Numbered from the stretch's first letter, positions 17,130-24,626 are shown. The stretch is DNA of 46,161 bases from Ruminiclostridium sp. (GCA_017465545.1 JAFTVY010000056.1:1-46161), one strand, 5' to 3'. Program-made: numbers and translations. The notes: a model not told the origin generated them from the sequence alone.

Positions 17130-17158
17130 ATAATATACCGATAAAAGAAATTTGTCAA
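17130..17158 (-). promoter_or_regulatory. Promoter of the cellulase gene
   Basis: Minus strand: consensus TTGACA (17158-17153), 17-nt spacer, TATTAT (17135-17130), about 45 bp before the start. Confidence 0.75.
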
Positions 17159-17177
17159 GGAAAATAAGAAAATTATG

Positions 17178-17206
17178 TTGCATCTCAGGGGATTTGGGGT
17201 TATAAT
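17178..17206 (+). promoter_or_regulatory. Promoter of the FakA-middle-domain gene
   Basis: TTGCAT (17178-17183), 17-nt spacer, TATAAT (17201-17206). It diverges from the cellulase promoter with about 20 bp between the two -35 boxes. Confidence 0.65.
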
Positions 17207-17250
17207 TATAGATAAGGCTATAGCCAAAAATAAAAAGGATGGTAAGAAAA

Positions 17251-17502
17251 ATGACAGAATTCAGATACGACACACAGCTTTTAATTGAGGGTGAGGGACT
17301 TGACGAGGATGAAATCTACGATTATTTCGTAGAAAACTTCAAGGGTGACAGTCTCCTTGCAGTAGGCGACGATGATCTTATCAAGATTCACTATCACACA
17401 AACGAACCCTGGAAGGTGCTTGAATACTGCGCTACCCTCGGCGAGATATTCGATATTGTTGTAGAGGATATGGACAGACAGTCAAGAGGATTAAAGGGAT
17501 AA
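17251..17502 (+). CDS. Free-standing FakA (YloV/DAK2 fusion) middle-domain-like protein
   Basis: The 83-residue protein (ATG 17251 behind AAAAGGATGG) corresponds closely to the middle part of fatty acid kinase FakA: TEFRYDTQLLIEG, GDSLLAVGDDDLIKIHYHTN and PWKVLEYCATLGEIFDIVVEDM. In FakA the IKVHVHTN histidines with a nearby Cys form a metal site; here the two His are present, but the Cys of the YCTEF segment is missing. There is no DAK2 kinase domain and no FakB-binding C-terminal part. It cannot be a kinase alone; it may be a regulatory or binding protein. It is not a pseudogene remnant by appearance: it has its own promoter, RBS and intact ends. Confidence 0.75.
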   Translation: MTEFRYDTQLLIEGEGLDEDEIYDYFVENFKGDSLLAVGDDDLIKIHYHTNEPWKVLEYCATLGEIFDIVVEDMDRQSRGLKG

Positions 17503-17537
17503 TCCCGAAAATATGCATAACAAAAAGTGACCACGTA

Positions 17538-17566
17538 GAGGCACACTCCGTAAGGAAGTGTGCCTC
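17538..17566 (+). terminator. Hairpin after the FakA-like gene
   Basis: GAGGCACACT pairs with AGTGTGCCTC (10 bp), 36 bp after the stop; the following T content is modest. Confidence 0.5.
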
Positions 17567-17568
17567 AG

Positions 17569-17766
17569 TTATATTCGCCTTGCGGCGAGTGATATTGCTT
17601 CGCAGTGATATGTTGCTTCGCATCGTGATATTGTCCTTCGGACCGTTTTGGAGGCGAATATAATATCACTGAAACTAAAAAGTTTCAATATCACTCTTTA
17701 GAAATATCTCGCCTTTGGCGAGGTATTCTAAAGAATATCACTGTGAGACCTGTCTCACAATATCAC
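17569..17766. repeat. Array of small palindromes separated by GTGATAT / ATATCAC
   Basis: No gene lies in 17503-17937. Short hairpins (TTCGCC/GGCGA, TGC-TTC-GCA, GTCC-TTC-GGAC) are separated by GTGATAT in the left half and by ATATCAC in the right half (GAAACT/AGTTTC, CTTTAGAA...TTCTAAAG, GTGAGAC/GTCTCAC). ATATTCGCC near 17571 and GGCGAATAT near 17653 frame the left half as one larger inverted repeat. The same separators occur at 29041-29186. Confidence 0.8.
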
Positions 17767-17808
17767 TTGTTGTTCTTATCTTTGAGATAGGTTAATTTTA
17801 ATATTTTC

Positions 17809-17918
17809 GTTACGCACCTTTGAAAGTGCGTAACCCACTATGACACTTTCAATTTGGAAGTGTCAATTTTTATGTAAAAAGAAAGTAGGGAGAACACTTC
17901 TTTACGAAGTGTCTCCCT
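17809..17918. terminator. Three hairpins before the pilin-gene stop
   Basis: GTTACGCAC/GTGCGTAAC (17809-17834), TGACACTT/AAGTGTCA (17841-17865, then ATTTTT on the plus strand) and AGGGAGA..CACTTC/GAAGTGTCTCCCT (17887-17918). The last lies 20 bp after the stop of the minus-strand pilin gene, with a T-rich minus-strand tail, and is its probable terminator. Confidence 0.6.
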
Positions 17919-17937
17919 AATATGGTCGCTTTAATTT

Positions 17938-18621
17938 TTACTCCGAAATTGTGCTGATTGTAAGAGCAGGACAAGTACCAACTATCTCACCGTCGGGTGT
18001 GATGCCCTCGTTTGTGCCGTCCCACATAGCGATTTTCTTTTCCCAGTCAACCGTAGTGGTAGCTTCAAGCTTGCCGTTTTCGTCAAAATCAGTTTCGAGC
18101 ATTGCCACTGACGTTCCGGCGTCGTTGAAATATGCCGCCTTTACGTATCCGCCTGACACTGCAAACCAGCCGTAGCCGTTTCTTATATCAGGAAAATATT
18201 TCATAAGCTCTATGGAAATAAGATTCTGGGGCTTGTCGATATTTTCTATGTTGGTGTCATCAGTTGACATTGCAGTTCCGGGTATCGTCCAGTCGAAATC
18301 AGTATCGCTTAAAAAATTGTCCGTATCGGAAACAGTTGTCTTCCAGGTAGTCTTGCCTGATGAAGAAGAAACCTCCACTCTTATTATAGAGGTCGCCGTA
18401 TGTGTAGCAAGCATTCCCTTTCCCGCTGTATCGTATTTTGTAAGCGTCTGTGCGAGCGCCTCGCCTATTTCGTTAGCTGATTTGTTGGCGCTGGTTATTC
18501 TGGAGCTTGTTACAAAGCCCAGCATAACAGGGATAAGAACTGCCGCAAGTACTCCTATTATTGCTATTACAACAATAATCTCTACTAAAGTAAAGCCCTT
18601 TTTGTTATAGATTTTTTTCAT
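17938..18621 (-). CDS. Type IV pilin-like protein (paralog 1)
   Basis: The start is ATG 18621 behind GGAGG, giving 227 residues. The class III signal is textbook: KKGFTLVEIIVVIAIIGVLAAVL, with cleavage expected between Gly and Phe, Glu5 of the mature form, and a long hydrophobic helix. The globular part ends with VDWEKKIAMWDGT, GITPDGEIVGTCPAL, nearly the same motif as in the next gene. No prepilin peptidase, ATPase or platform protein is in the window, so these subunits must use machinery encoded elsewhere. In ruminococci, pilin-like proteins such as CbpC of R. albus are linked to cellulose adhesion; with a cellulase next door this is plausible but unproven. Confidence 0.85.
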   Translation of the reverse strand: MKKIYNKKGFTLVEIIVVIAIIGVLAAVLIPVMLGFVTSSRITSANKSANEIGEALAQTLTKYDTAGKGMLATHTATSIIRVEVSSSSGKTTWKTTVSDTDNFLSDTDFDWTIPGTAMSTDDTNIENIDKPQNLISIELMKYFPDIRNGYGWFAVSGGYVKAAYFNDAGTSVAMLETDFDENGKLEATTTVDWEKKIAMWDGTNEGITPDGEIVGTCPALTISTISE

Positions 18622-18661
18622 AATTTCCTCCGTCAGAAAGTTTTGATAACTTAATAAGTTT

Positions 18662-18690
18662 ATAATAGCATAATATGTAAGAAAATGCAA
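18662..18690 (-). promoter_or_regulatory. Promoter of pilin-like gene 1
   Basis: Minus strand: TTGCAT (18690-18685), 17-nt spacer, TATTAT (18667-18662). The surrounding AACTATTGCATTTT matches the promoter of the second pilin gene. Confidence 0.7.
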
Positions 18691-18707
18691 TAGTTTTTTT
18701 AAAAAAC

Positions 18708-18741
18708 GGCAAAATAAAACCCCCGACCTTGCAGTCGGGGG
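18708..18741 (-). terminator. Terminator of pilin-like gene 2
   Basis: CCCCCGAC/GTCGGGGG (18720-18741, 6-nt loop), followed on the minus strand by TTTTATTTTG. Confidence 0.85.
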
Positions 18742-18781
18742 AAACGTTATACATTTTTTGGTTAACAGCTTAAAGCGTTAA

Positions 18782-19552
18782 TTACGTTGTAGGAGCTGCG
18801 GGAGCACCGAGTGCAAGTGCAGGAGCTGTACCGATTGTGAAACCTTCGGGAGAGATACCAGCTGTTGAGCCATCCCAACCAGAGATCTTCTTTTCCCAGT
18901 CAACGCCGCCCTTGTTGTTAGCGTCGCATGCAACGGACACGAGCTTGCCGGATGTTGCATTGTATGTAGCTGTTGCAATTGTACCAAGGTTAGCAACTAC
19001 ATCTGTATCAGCAGAGTAAACAACTGCTTCAACGTGACCAGCCTTAGCATATGCTACGATAGCAGCCTGCTTGAGGTCGGGGAAGAGGTTCATAAGCTTG
19101 ATGGAAAGAAGGTTTAAGGGAACGTTAGCCTGAGCTGCTGCGGGTGAGCCGGGAGCCATTGCTGTACCAGCTGTTGCCCAAGAAGGACCGCCTGTAACGT
19201 TCTTGAAGGAACCGCCTGTAGCTGCTGCGCCTGCTGCACCTGCTGTAGGAGCACCTGCTGCAAGAGTTGTTGTCCAGCTACCGTTTGTTACTGTGATGTT
19301 GAAGATAGCTGTGGATGTTGTACCCTGAAGCATACCATAGTTCTTTGTATCGCAGTCTGTTAAGAACTGTTCGATCTGATCCTGGATGGATGCTGCAGTG
19401 GAGTTAGCTGATGTTACTCTTGAAGATGTAACAAAGCCCATCATTGTAGGAACTAAGATTGCTGCTAATACGCCGATGATAGCGATAACAACGATAAGTT
19501 CTACGAGTGTAAAGCCTTTCTTGGCCTTAAGCTGCTGTAATTTCTTTATCAT
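18782..19552 (-). CDS. Type IV pilin-like protein (paralog 2, Ala-rich)
   Basis: A 256-residue protein with AAGGAGG upstream and the class III pilin signal KKGFTLVELIVVIAIIGVLAAI. The first 60 residues are close to paralog 1 (GFVTSSRVTSANS). The middle is rich in Ala/Gly/Pro (AAGAPTAGAAGAAATGG). The C-terminal motif VDWEKKISGWDGSTAGISPEG then GTAPAL is shared. The strong RBS, optimal codon appearance, own promoter and own terminator suggest a highly expressed major subunit, with paralog 1 as a minor one; this is inference. Extracellular after cleavage by a prepilin peptidase encoded elsewhere. Confidence 0.87.
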   Translation of the reverse strand: MIKKLQQLKAKKGFTLVELIVVIAIIGVLAAILVPTMMGFVTSSRVTSANSTAASIQDQIEQFLTDCDTKNYGMLQGTTSTAIFNITVTNGSWTTTLAAGAPTAGAAGAAATGGSFKNVTGGPSWATAGTAMAPGSPAAAQANVPLNLLSIKLMNLFPDLKQAAIVAYAKAGHVEAVVYSADTDVVANLGTIATATYNATSGKLVSVACDANNKGGVDWEKKISGWDGSTAGISPEGFTIGTAPALALGAPAAPTT

Positions 19553-19594
19553 GGAAATTACCTCCTTAAAAAATAGAATAAAAATTTGTTTATG

Positions 19595-19616
19595 TTTAAC
19601 AGTCTACGCTGTTAAA
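19595..19616 (-). promoter_or_regulatory. Leader hairpin of pilin-like gene 2
   Basis: TTTAACAG pairs with CTGTTAAA (8 bp, 6-nt loop) in the roughly 105-nt 5' leader. It may stabilise the mRNA. The rest of 19553-19897 holds the promoter, an AT-rich stretch and the terminator of the next gene; no riboswitch is recognised. Confidence 0.5.
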
Positions 19617-19665
19617 TCCTTGTCAATGTAGCATACATCCTAATTTGTATACTTGCTGTAACTAT

Positions 19666-19694
19666 AGAATACCATATGCAAAAGAAAAATGCAA
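19666..19694 (-). promoter_or_regulatory. Promoter of pilin-like gene 2
   Basis: Minus strand: TTGCAT (19694-19689), 17-nt spacer, TATTCT (19671-19666). AACTATTGCATTTT is the same as at the first pilin promoter. Confidence 0.7.
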
Positions 19695-19861
19695 TAGTTT
19701 TTGCTAAAAATTTGTTAATTTTTTTAAAATTAGTGAAAAGTATATAGTCACAATTTCTACAAAATGTGCATTTTGCATAATTTGTGTAACGGTTTACATA
19801 AAAAATTCAGCTAATCTTGTATATAGATAGCTTCTGTCTTCCATTAATACCCTGTAAAAGG

Positions 19862-19892
19862 GAAAACAGCCTTTGTTGTAAAGACTGTTTTC
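19862..19892 (-). terminator. Terminator of the SLOG-protein gene
   Basis: GAAAACAG pairs with CTGTTTTC, with a further short CTTT/AAAG stem inside, 5 bp after the stop codon. Confidence 0.6.
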
Positions 19893-19897
19893 TCGTA

Positions 19898-20392
19898 TCA
19901 TTTGATTTCCGGACTATCCTCGTTGAAGATGAATATTTTAAGCCCACGTTCCTTCGCAAGCTTTAGTATATAGCAGTCGTCCTTTGCGCTTCCGAAATAC
20001 AGCAATGCGTCGCTGTCGTTTATCATATATTCGTCAGCACGTCTGTAGCAGCCCTCTTCAAAATGAGTGTCCAGCATTATAACGTCCTCGGATTTTTCGT
20101 GAACGGAATAGTACGTATCTCTCTGGGGCTCGGGCCAGGCTGTAGTCTGTTCTTCGTAGGGAATTACCGCATAGAATTTTATCTCATTGAAGATTTCCAG
20201 AGCGGTAACGGTAGCACCTGCCCACAGGGGAACGCCTATTTCCGTGTTCGAGTAGAACTCGTCGTAGCCCATGTTGAATAGCTTCCATATATTATTGCGG
20301 AGTGCCGCCTTTATTGATATAACAGGCTCTTCGCTTTCGTTGAGAACGCCTGAAGCAAATTCTTTTCCGTTGCTGGCAATTGCACAAATCAT
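19898..20392 (-). CDS. DUF1273 / SLOG-family protein (YpsA-like)
   Basis: The start is ATG 20392 (MICAIASNGKEF) behind AAAGGA, giving 164 residues. Segments typical of DUF1273/YpsA are seen: GVPLWAGATVTALEI, FYAVIPYEEQTTAWPEPQRDTYYSV, DTHFEEGCYRRADEYMINDSDALLYFG. SLOG proteins have Rossmann-like folds that bind nucleotides or related ligands, and several act as sensors in nucleotide-signalling or defence systems; for YpsA itself the ligand is not settled. It diverges from a ribbon-helix-helix gene across a 12-bp iteron region. Confidence 0.75.
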   Translation of the reverse strand: MICAIASNGKEFASGVLNESEEPVISIKAALRNNIWKLFNMGYDEFYSNTEIGVPLWAGATVTALEIFNEIKFYAVIPYEEQTTAWPEPQRDTYYSVHEKSEDVIMLDTHFEEGCYRRADEYMINDSDALLYFGSAKDDCYILKLAKERGLKIFIFNEDSPEIK

Positions 20393-20415
20393 AATTTTTT
20401 TCCTTTCTGAATTTT

Positions 20416-20481
20416 GTAACATATATTGTAACATATATTATAACATATAATATACCCAAATTGCAATATATAATTATGTTA
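20416..20481. promoter_or_regulatory. 12-bp iterons and promoter between SLOG and RHH genes
   Basis: TAACATATA is repeated at 20417, 20429 and 20441 (period 12 bp), and an inverted TATGTTA lies at 20475-20481. The SLOG-gene promoter overlaps: TTGCAA (minus, 20466-20461), 18-nt spacer, TATAAT (20442-20437). Tandem sites at about one helical turn are what ribbon-helix-helix repressors bind. Confidence 0.7.
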
Positions 20482-20515
20482 AACGTATTTTTATTTTTTG
20501 AAAGGCGGATATAAT

Positions 20516-20710
20516 ATGAGTGAAAAATTGAGACTTACAAAAAGAGATAATCTCAAGGGTGAGGATGGCTACAAGGTGTTTTCCGTCCGTATAAAGGAAA
20601 ATACGGTACAACAGCTTGACGATATATGTGCAAGAACCAACCGTTCAAGAAACGAGATAATCGGCATTATGCTGCAATACGGTATTGATAATTGCATAAT
20701 CGAAGAATAA
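20516..20710 (+). CDS. Ribbon-helix-helix (CopG/Arc-type) DNA-binding protein
   Basis: A 64-residue protein with a GAAAGGCGG ribosome site 7-8 nt before ATG 20516. YKVFSVRIKENTVQQLDDICARTNRSRNEIIGIMLQYGIDN has the beta-strand, helix, turn, helix pattern of a CopG-like RHH domain. A 20-residue basic N-terminal arm precedes it. It probably represses itself and the divergent SLOG gene through the iterons. RHH proteins can be antitoxins, but no toxin-like partner is adjacent unless the SLOG protein is one. Confidence 0.8.
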   Translation: MSEKLRLTKRDNLKGEDGYKVFSVRIKENTVQQLDDICARTNRSRNEIIGIMLQYGIDNCIIEE

Positions 20711-20713
20711 ACC

Positions 20714-20746
20714 GGAATCACCGTGAAAACGGTGATTCCCTTTATT
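20714..20746 (+). terminator. Terminator of the RHH gene
   Basis: GGAATCACCGT-GAAA-ACGGTGATTCC, 11-bp perfect stem followed by CTTTATTT, 3 bp after the stop codon. Confidence 0.9.
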
Positions 20747-23106
20747 TATATAGAAACTTCCTTCAGCTTATCCGTTTCAAAGTTGAAAATTGCCGTTCTT
20801 ACAGCTTCTATTTTCGCCTTTGTCTCTTCGTCCTCATAGCTGTAGCTGTCAAGTCTTGCAGAAAGCTCGTCCAGTACGTCAACGTCCAGTACTGCGGCGG
20901 CTTTTCTTATTTCTTCAAAGATTTCTCTTATGACAGCCATATCCGCCTTTTCCTTATCCGACTCATTGACGCCGATAAGCTCCGATAAAGGTTTTTTGAA
21001 GGATAGCCAGCTATCCGCAAATACGGGGTGGAGTGACGTTATGGTGTCCTTGTCGCCCTCTGCCGCCGCCTGCTCAAGTCTCATTGCCATACCCGAAAGG
21101 GATATTATACCGATAAGCAGAGCAGAGCTTTTCATACTATGCACCTTTACACGATAGCTCTTTATCGCTTCTTCCGTATCAGAACCCTGGGCTATATCGT
21201 TATAATAGCCGTTCAGCTCGTCAATATCAGAGCCTATGGCAGGTACGAACATTTTTACCGTGCCGAGTACAGCCTCGTTGTCACCGAGACTAAGCTTTGC
21301 CACACGCCAGTCGATGCCGTTTATTATCGGCAGATCTTCTTCTGCTGTGACGGTTTCTTCACTCTTCATCTCAGCCTGCTTTATATAGGTAGGTGGTAAC
21401 AGGGTAAGGATCTTCTTTTCAAGCTTTGATGGGTTAAGAGGCTTTGTCAGTAAGCTCTTGAAGCCCGCCTTTCTGTAGATTTCACTTGCACCGCTCATGG
21501 CGTTTGCCGTGAGCATTACCACAGGTGCATCCTTTGACATATTGTCCGGCATAGCCTTCATTATCTCAAAGGTTTCTACACCGTCCAACTCAGGCATCAT
21601 ATGATCCATAAATATGATGTCGTAGCGGTTCTTTTTTACAAGCTCAATACACGCCTTGCCGCTGTCAGCCTCGGTTATCTTCATCTGCATAGGCTTCAGC
21701 AGATTTATGAATACCTTGCGGTTTATCGCATTGTCGTCAACAAGAAGTATTTTCGCTTCCGGTGCAACAAAGGCGTTGACAAATTCCTTATAGACGTGTC
21801 CGTAAGCGCTGGGATCGTATTTTCCGATAGGGGTATTGTCGGAGACCTTCTGCTTTAACGTAAAGTAGAATTCCGAACCTACTCCGTATTCGCTCTTTAC
21901 CTTAAGCTCGCTGTTCTGTAGCCTTAAAAGGGAAGCGGTGATATTAAGACCAAGACCTGTACCCTCGATATGCCTGTTCTTTTCCTCGTCCATTCTTGCA
22001 AAGGAGTCGAAAAGCATAGCTATATTTTCAGGCTTTATTCCTATACCCGTATCCTTTACGCTGAAGCGGAAGGTGTCGTCTCCTTCTCTTCTTACAATAA
22101 AGGTAACTGTGCCTGTGTGGGTATATTTTATGGCGTTGGTCATCAGGTTTACAAGTATCTGCTTCAGCCGTACGTCGTCACCGATAAGCTCCGTAGGGAG
22201 GTTATCCTCAATATCAAGTACAAGCTCAAGCTTTTTCGATTCCGCCCTGAATTTTATAAGATTGTAGATATCGGTTATAAGCGCCGCTAAGCTGTACCTT
22301 ACTTCAATCAGCTTTATTTTGCGCTCCTCTATCTTTGTTATGTCCAGAATATCGTTTACGATACCAAGCAGAGATTCTGCCGCTGATTTTGTTTCAATGG
22401 CATATTCCTTTATCTGCTTGTCCTTGCTGTCTCTGAGTATAGTTTCATTCATACCCATAATGGCGTTGATGGGAGTTCTTATCTCGTGGGACATAGTGGC
22501 AAGGAAAACGCTCTTTGCCTTGGTCGCCGCTCTTGCGTCCTCACATTTTGCCTCTACCAGTGTCAGCATATCGTCAAGGCTTCGCTCCTGCTCGGCATAT
22601 TGCCTGTTTTTGAAAACTATCATATTTATCATACCGACAAATACCCAGTTTGCAACCGTATTTGCGAAGATGCCGATATTCATTTCCAGTATGGACTGAC
22701 CAGATTTAAGGATTACGTATACACCGATAAGGCATACAACCTGGAAGATGAATGAATGTATTGCGTGGAATTTCATCAGCTTTTCATCGATAAAGGTAAA
22801 CAGAATAACTGACGAAAGTATCATCGAGTAGATCATTACCTGTGCCGAGTCTATAGCAAAGCCCACAAACAGATCCACTATGACAAATGCTACTGATTGC
22901 AGTCTCTTGTGCGCCTTTTCGGACAGCTTATTTTTCTTTACACCAATCCATATGATAAGAGTCAGACCGATGAGCAAGGTGCCGATAGCCGCAATCAGGA
23001 GAGGATTATATATTCCCTTGATAAGACCTGTGATTATGACCGCCAGACTCTTTATCATAAAGAATATAAGGTTCATCCAGAAGCCGAGTTTATAAGTAGC
23101 TCTCAC
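20746..23106 (-). CDS. Hybrid sensor histidine kinase with receiver and HPt domains
   Basis: A 786-residue protein in BarA/ArcB-like order. Five or six membrane helices (about 10-165) form an unrecognised membrane sensor. HisKA follows with His207 in ATMSHEIRTPINAI, then HATPase_c (about 310-420; NLMTNAIKYT, DTGIGI, GTGLGLNI), a receiver domain (about 452-570) with phospho-acceptor Asp501 in FMDHMMPELDG, and a C-terminal HPt domain with His656 in VHSMKSSA. The protein thus holds a complete internal phosphorelay. GTG start at 23106 with GGGGGT upstream; it overlaps the previous stop by 4 bp (GTGA), so translation is coupled. The stimulus is unknown. The final output is probably the stand-alone receiver two genes upstream or a regulator elsewhere. 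Confidence 0.93.
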   Translation of the reverse strand: MRATYKLGFWMNLIFFMIKSLAVIITGLIKGIYNPLLIAAIGTLLIGLTLIIWIGVKKNKLSEKAHKRLQSVAFVIVDLFVGFAIDSAQVMIYSMILSSVILFTFIDEKLMKFHAIHSFIFQVVCLIGVYVILKSGQSILEMNIGIFANTVANWVFVGMINMIVFKNRQYAEQERSLDDMLTLVEAKCEDARAATKAKSVFLATMSHEIRTPINAIMGMNETILRDSKDKQIKEYAIETKSAAESLLGIVNDILDITKIEERKIKLIEVRYSLAALITDIYNLIKFRAESKKLELVLDIEDNLPTELIGDDVRLKQILVNLMTNAIKYTHTGTVTFIVRREGDDTFRFSVKDTGIGIKPENIAMLFDSFARMDEEKNRHIEGTGLGLNITASLLRLQNSELKVKSEYGVGSEFYFTLKQKVSDNTPIGKYDPSAYGHVYKEFVNAFVAPEAKILLVDDNAINRKVFINLLKPMQMKITEADSGKACIELVKKNRYDIIFMDHMMPELDGVETFEIMKAMPDNMSKDAPVVMLTANAMSGASEIYRKAGFKSLLTKPLNPSKLEKKILTLLPPTYIKQAEMKSEETVTAEEDLPIINGIDWRVAKLSLGDNEAVLGTVKMFVPAIGSDIDELNGYYNDIAQGSDTEEAIKSYRVKVHSMKSSALLIGIISLSGMAMRLEQAAAEGDKDTITSLHPVFADSWLSFKKPLSELIGVNESDKEKADMAVIREIFEEIRKAAAVLDVDVLDELSARLDSYSYEDEETKAKIEAVRTAIFNFETDKLKEVSI

Positions 23107-24017
23107 AGTCTTACCCCCTTTGGCACAACAAAGTGGAGTCCCTGCTTTACTATACGTCCCTTGCAGGAGGTAACGCCGTGTATAAGCTCGCCATCCTGGT
23201 TTATAGTAAAGGGCTTGCCGTCTGTACGCTTTATTTCTATAGTCTTTGACAGACCGAATATCATCTTCTTGCTTACCTTTGCAAACTTCTTGTTCATAAG
23301 ATTAAGAAGTATCATTGCAAGAGGAAAACCACGCTGTTTTACCGTGGCGATTCTCGTAATACCAAGACCGTCTGTAGCACAGGCGTTATCCGCAAAGAAG
23401 ATATTTCCACCCAGTACGTGACCGTTTCCGAAGTATATCTCGGAAAAATAGCCGCTGTGGGTATCGTTGTCAAGCTTTATTTCGTATTCTCTTGTCTTTG
23501 ATACGAACAGAGAGTAGACTACCGCTAACATATACGGGAGCATATCGCCCACAAAACGAAGCACTCTGAACTCGTTCATCTTTGTCTGACAGTTACTGTC
23601 AAGACCTGTGGAAAGGGTGTTGAGAGCAACCCCGTGTTCCGTCTTTATATAGTCTATGTCGATAACGTCGCCGTTTATAAGCTCGTCAATGTTATGGAAT
23701 TTTTCCTCGCTCTTGCCGAATACCTTTAAAAAGTCATTGGTAAGTCCGCAGGGGTAGAAGGCTATCTCCACGTCGGATAAATCGTCAAAGCCGCTGAGCA
23801 TATGGCGCATAGTACCTGAACCACCGCAACAGTAGAAGCGGAGCTTTTCTCCTTCGAATACGCTCTGGATCTTCTTCACAAGCTCTGCTTCATATCCCTC
23901 GTATCTTGTATTGAATACGAAGTAGTCGAGATGCTCGTAGGTACTCAGCCTTGCACGAAGGTTATCGGCAAAGGTCTGATGCCCCGCAAAGGGGTTTATT
24001 ATAAATATATGTACCAT
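23103..24017 (-). CDS. Diacylglycerol-kinase-family protein with atypical GGSGT loop
   Basis: A 304-residue protein with the DAGK/sphingosine-kinase fold: INPFAG at the N-terminus, the nucleotide loop, then PCGLTNDF, TGLDSNCQ, IYFGNGHVLGGN and a C-terminal INQDGEL. In the family the nucleotide loop reads GGDGT; here it is GGSGT with Ser67 in place of Asp, and the TGND motif is CGLTND. This could reduce or change kinase activity. Its genomic link to a receiver protein and a hybrid kinase (4-bp overlap, 3-bp gap) suggests a lipid signal or lipid-regulated step tied to the phosphorelay, which is inference. Cytoplasmic, membrane-associated by family. Confidence 0.82.
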   Translation of the reverse strand: MVHIFIINPFAGHQTFADNLRARLSTYEHLDYFVFNTRYEGYEAELVKKIQSVFEGEKLRFYCCGGSGTMRHMLSGFDDLSDVEIAFYPCGLTNDFLKVFGKSEEKFHNIDELINGDVIDIDYIKTEHGVALNTLSTGLDSNCQTKMNEFRVLRFVGDMLPYMLAVVYSLFVSKTREYEIKLDNDTHSGYFSEIYFGNGHVLGGNIFFADNACATDGLGITRIATVKQRGFPLAMILLNLMNKKFAKVSKKMIFGLSKTIEIKRTDGKPFTINQDGELIHGVTSCKGRIVKQGLHFVVPKGVRL

Positions 24018-24020
24018 TTT

Positions 24021-24416
24021 TTATTCCTCAGGCAAGGGCCTGCCGAGAGTCTTTTCTATAAGTGCAACAAGCTTTGATTTGCTGGGAGGCTTTAACATAT
24101 AGCCGTCGGGCTTTAAGGATAAAAGCTTTGAAACGGTTTCGAGGTCAGAGCTTCCGGTAAAGAATATAATCGGAATGTTTGCAAGAGCCTTGTCGCTTCT
24201 GAACTTCTTGAACAGCTCTCCGCCGTTCTGATAAGGCATCTCGTAGTCAAGGAGTATAAGATCGGGTAGCTTGATGGCAATCTGATCGTATGCCTGACTT
24301 CCCGACGTGGCGATAGCTACGCTGTAGCTTCCGTAAAGCATTTCCTTTACGGTACGTAAAAGCATCGGGTTATCGTCTATAACAAGTATTTTCGTGAGCT
24401 TTTTTGCCGGTTCCAT
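24021..24416 (-). CDS. Single-domain response regulator (CheY-like receiver)
   Basis: 131 residues from ATG 24416 behind AAAGGA. A receiver fold only: acidic pair in VIDDNP, phospho-acceptor Asp57 in ILLDYEMP, Thr87 in FFTGSS and Lys109 in MLKPP. No output domain. It is the first gene of the receiver / DAGK-like / hybrid-kinase operon and is a likely phospho-acceptor or shuttle for the kinase. Confidence 0.9.
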   Translation of the reverse strand: MEPAKKLTKILVIDDNPMLLRTVKEMLYGSYSVAIATSGSQAYDQIAIKLPDLILLDYEMPYQNGGELFKKFRSDKALANIPIIFFTGSSDLETVSKLLSLKPDGYMLKPPSKSKLVALIEKTLGRPLPEE

Positions 24417-24484
24417 TGTTTTCAGTCCTTTCACGTGTTTTATAAAAATTGCCTTGAAATCAGTTCATTCGTTAATATATTATC

Positions 24485-24513
24485 ATTGTAGCACAATTTA
24501 ATCGAAAAATCAA
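24485..24513 (-). promoter_or_regulatory. Promoter of the signalling operon
   Basis: Minus strand: TTGATT (24513-24508), 17-nt spacer, TACAAT (24490-24485). Confidence 0.65.
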
Positions 24514-24581
24514 CATATATGTGCTAAAAACCGAACATTTTTTACAGCAATTTCCGACAAATTCCGACAAGGCGTAAACGT

Positions 24582-24626
24582 AGAAAAAGAGACTGTTCAG
24601 GGACAAGCGTCCACAAACAGTCTCTT
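24582..24626 (-). terminator. Terminator of the polyamine / CPBP operon
   Basis: AAGAGACTGTT (24587-24597) pairs with AACAGTCTCTT (24616-24626), followed on the minus strand by TTTCTA; 7 bp after the stop at 24633. Confidence 0.85.

Noticed and set aside
15436..17273. Longer cellulase form starting at 17273
   Set aside because: The extra 62 residues have no RBS and cross the TTGACA/TATTAT promoter; the lipoprotein signal starts at 17087.
19553..19897. Riboswitch ahead of the pilin-like gene (for example cyclic di-GMP type)
   Set aside because: The leader has only one short hairpin and I cannot find the conserved core of any riboswitch class I know.
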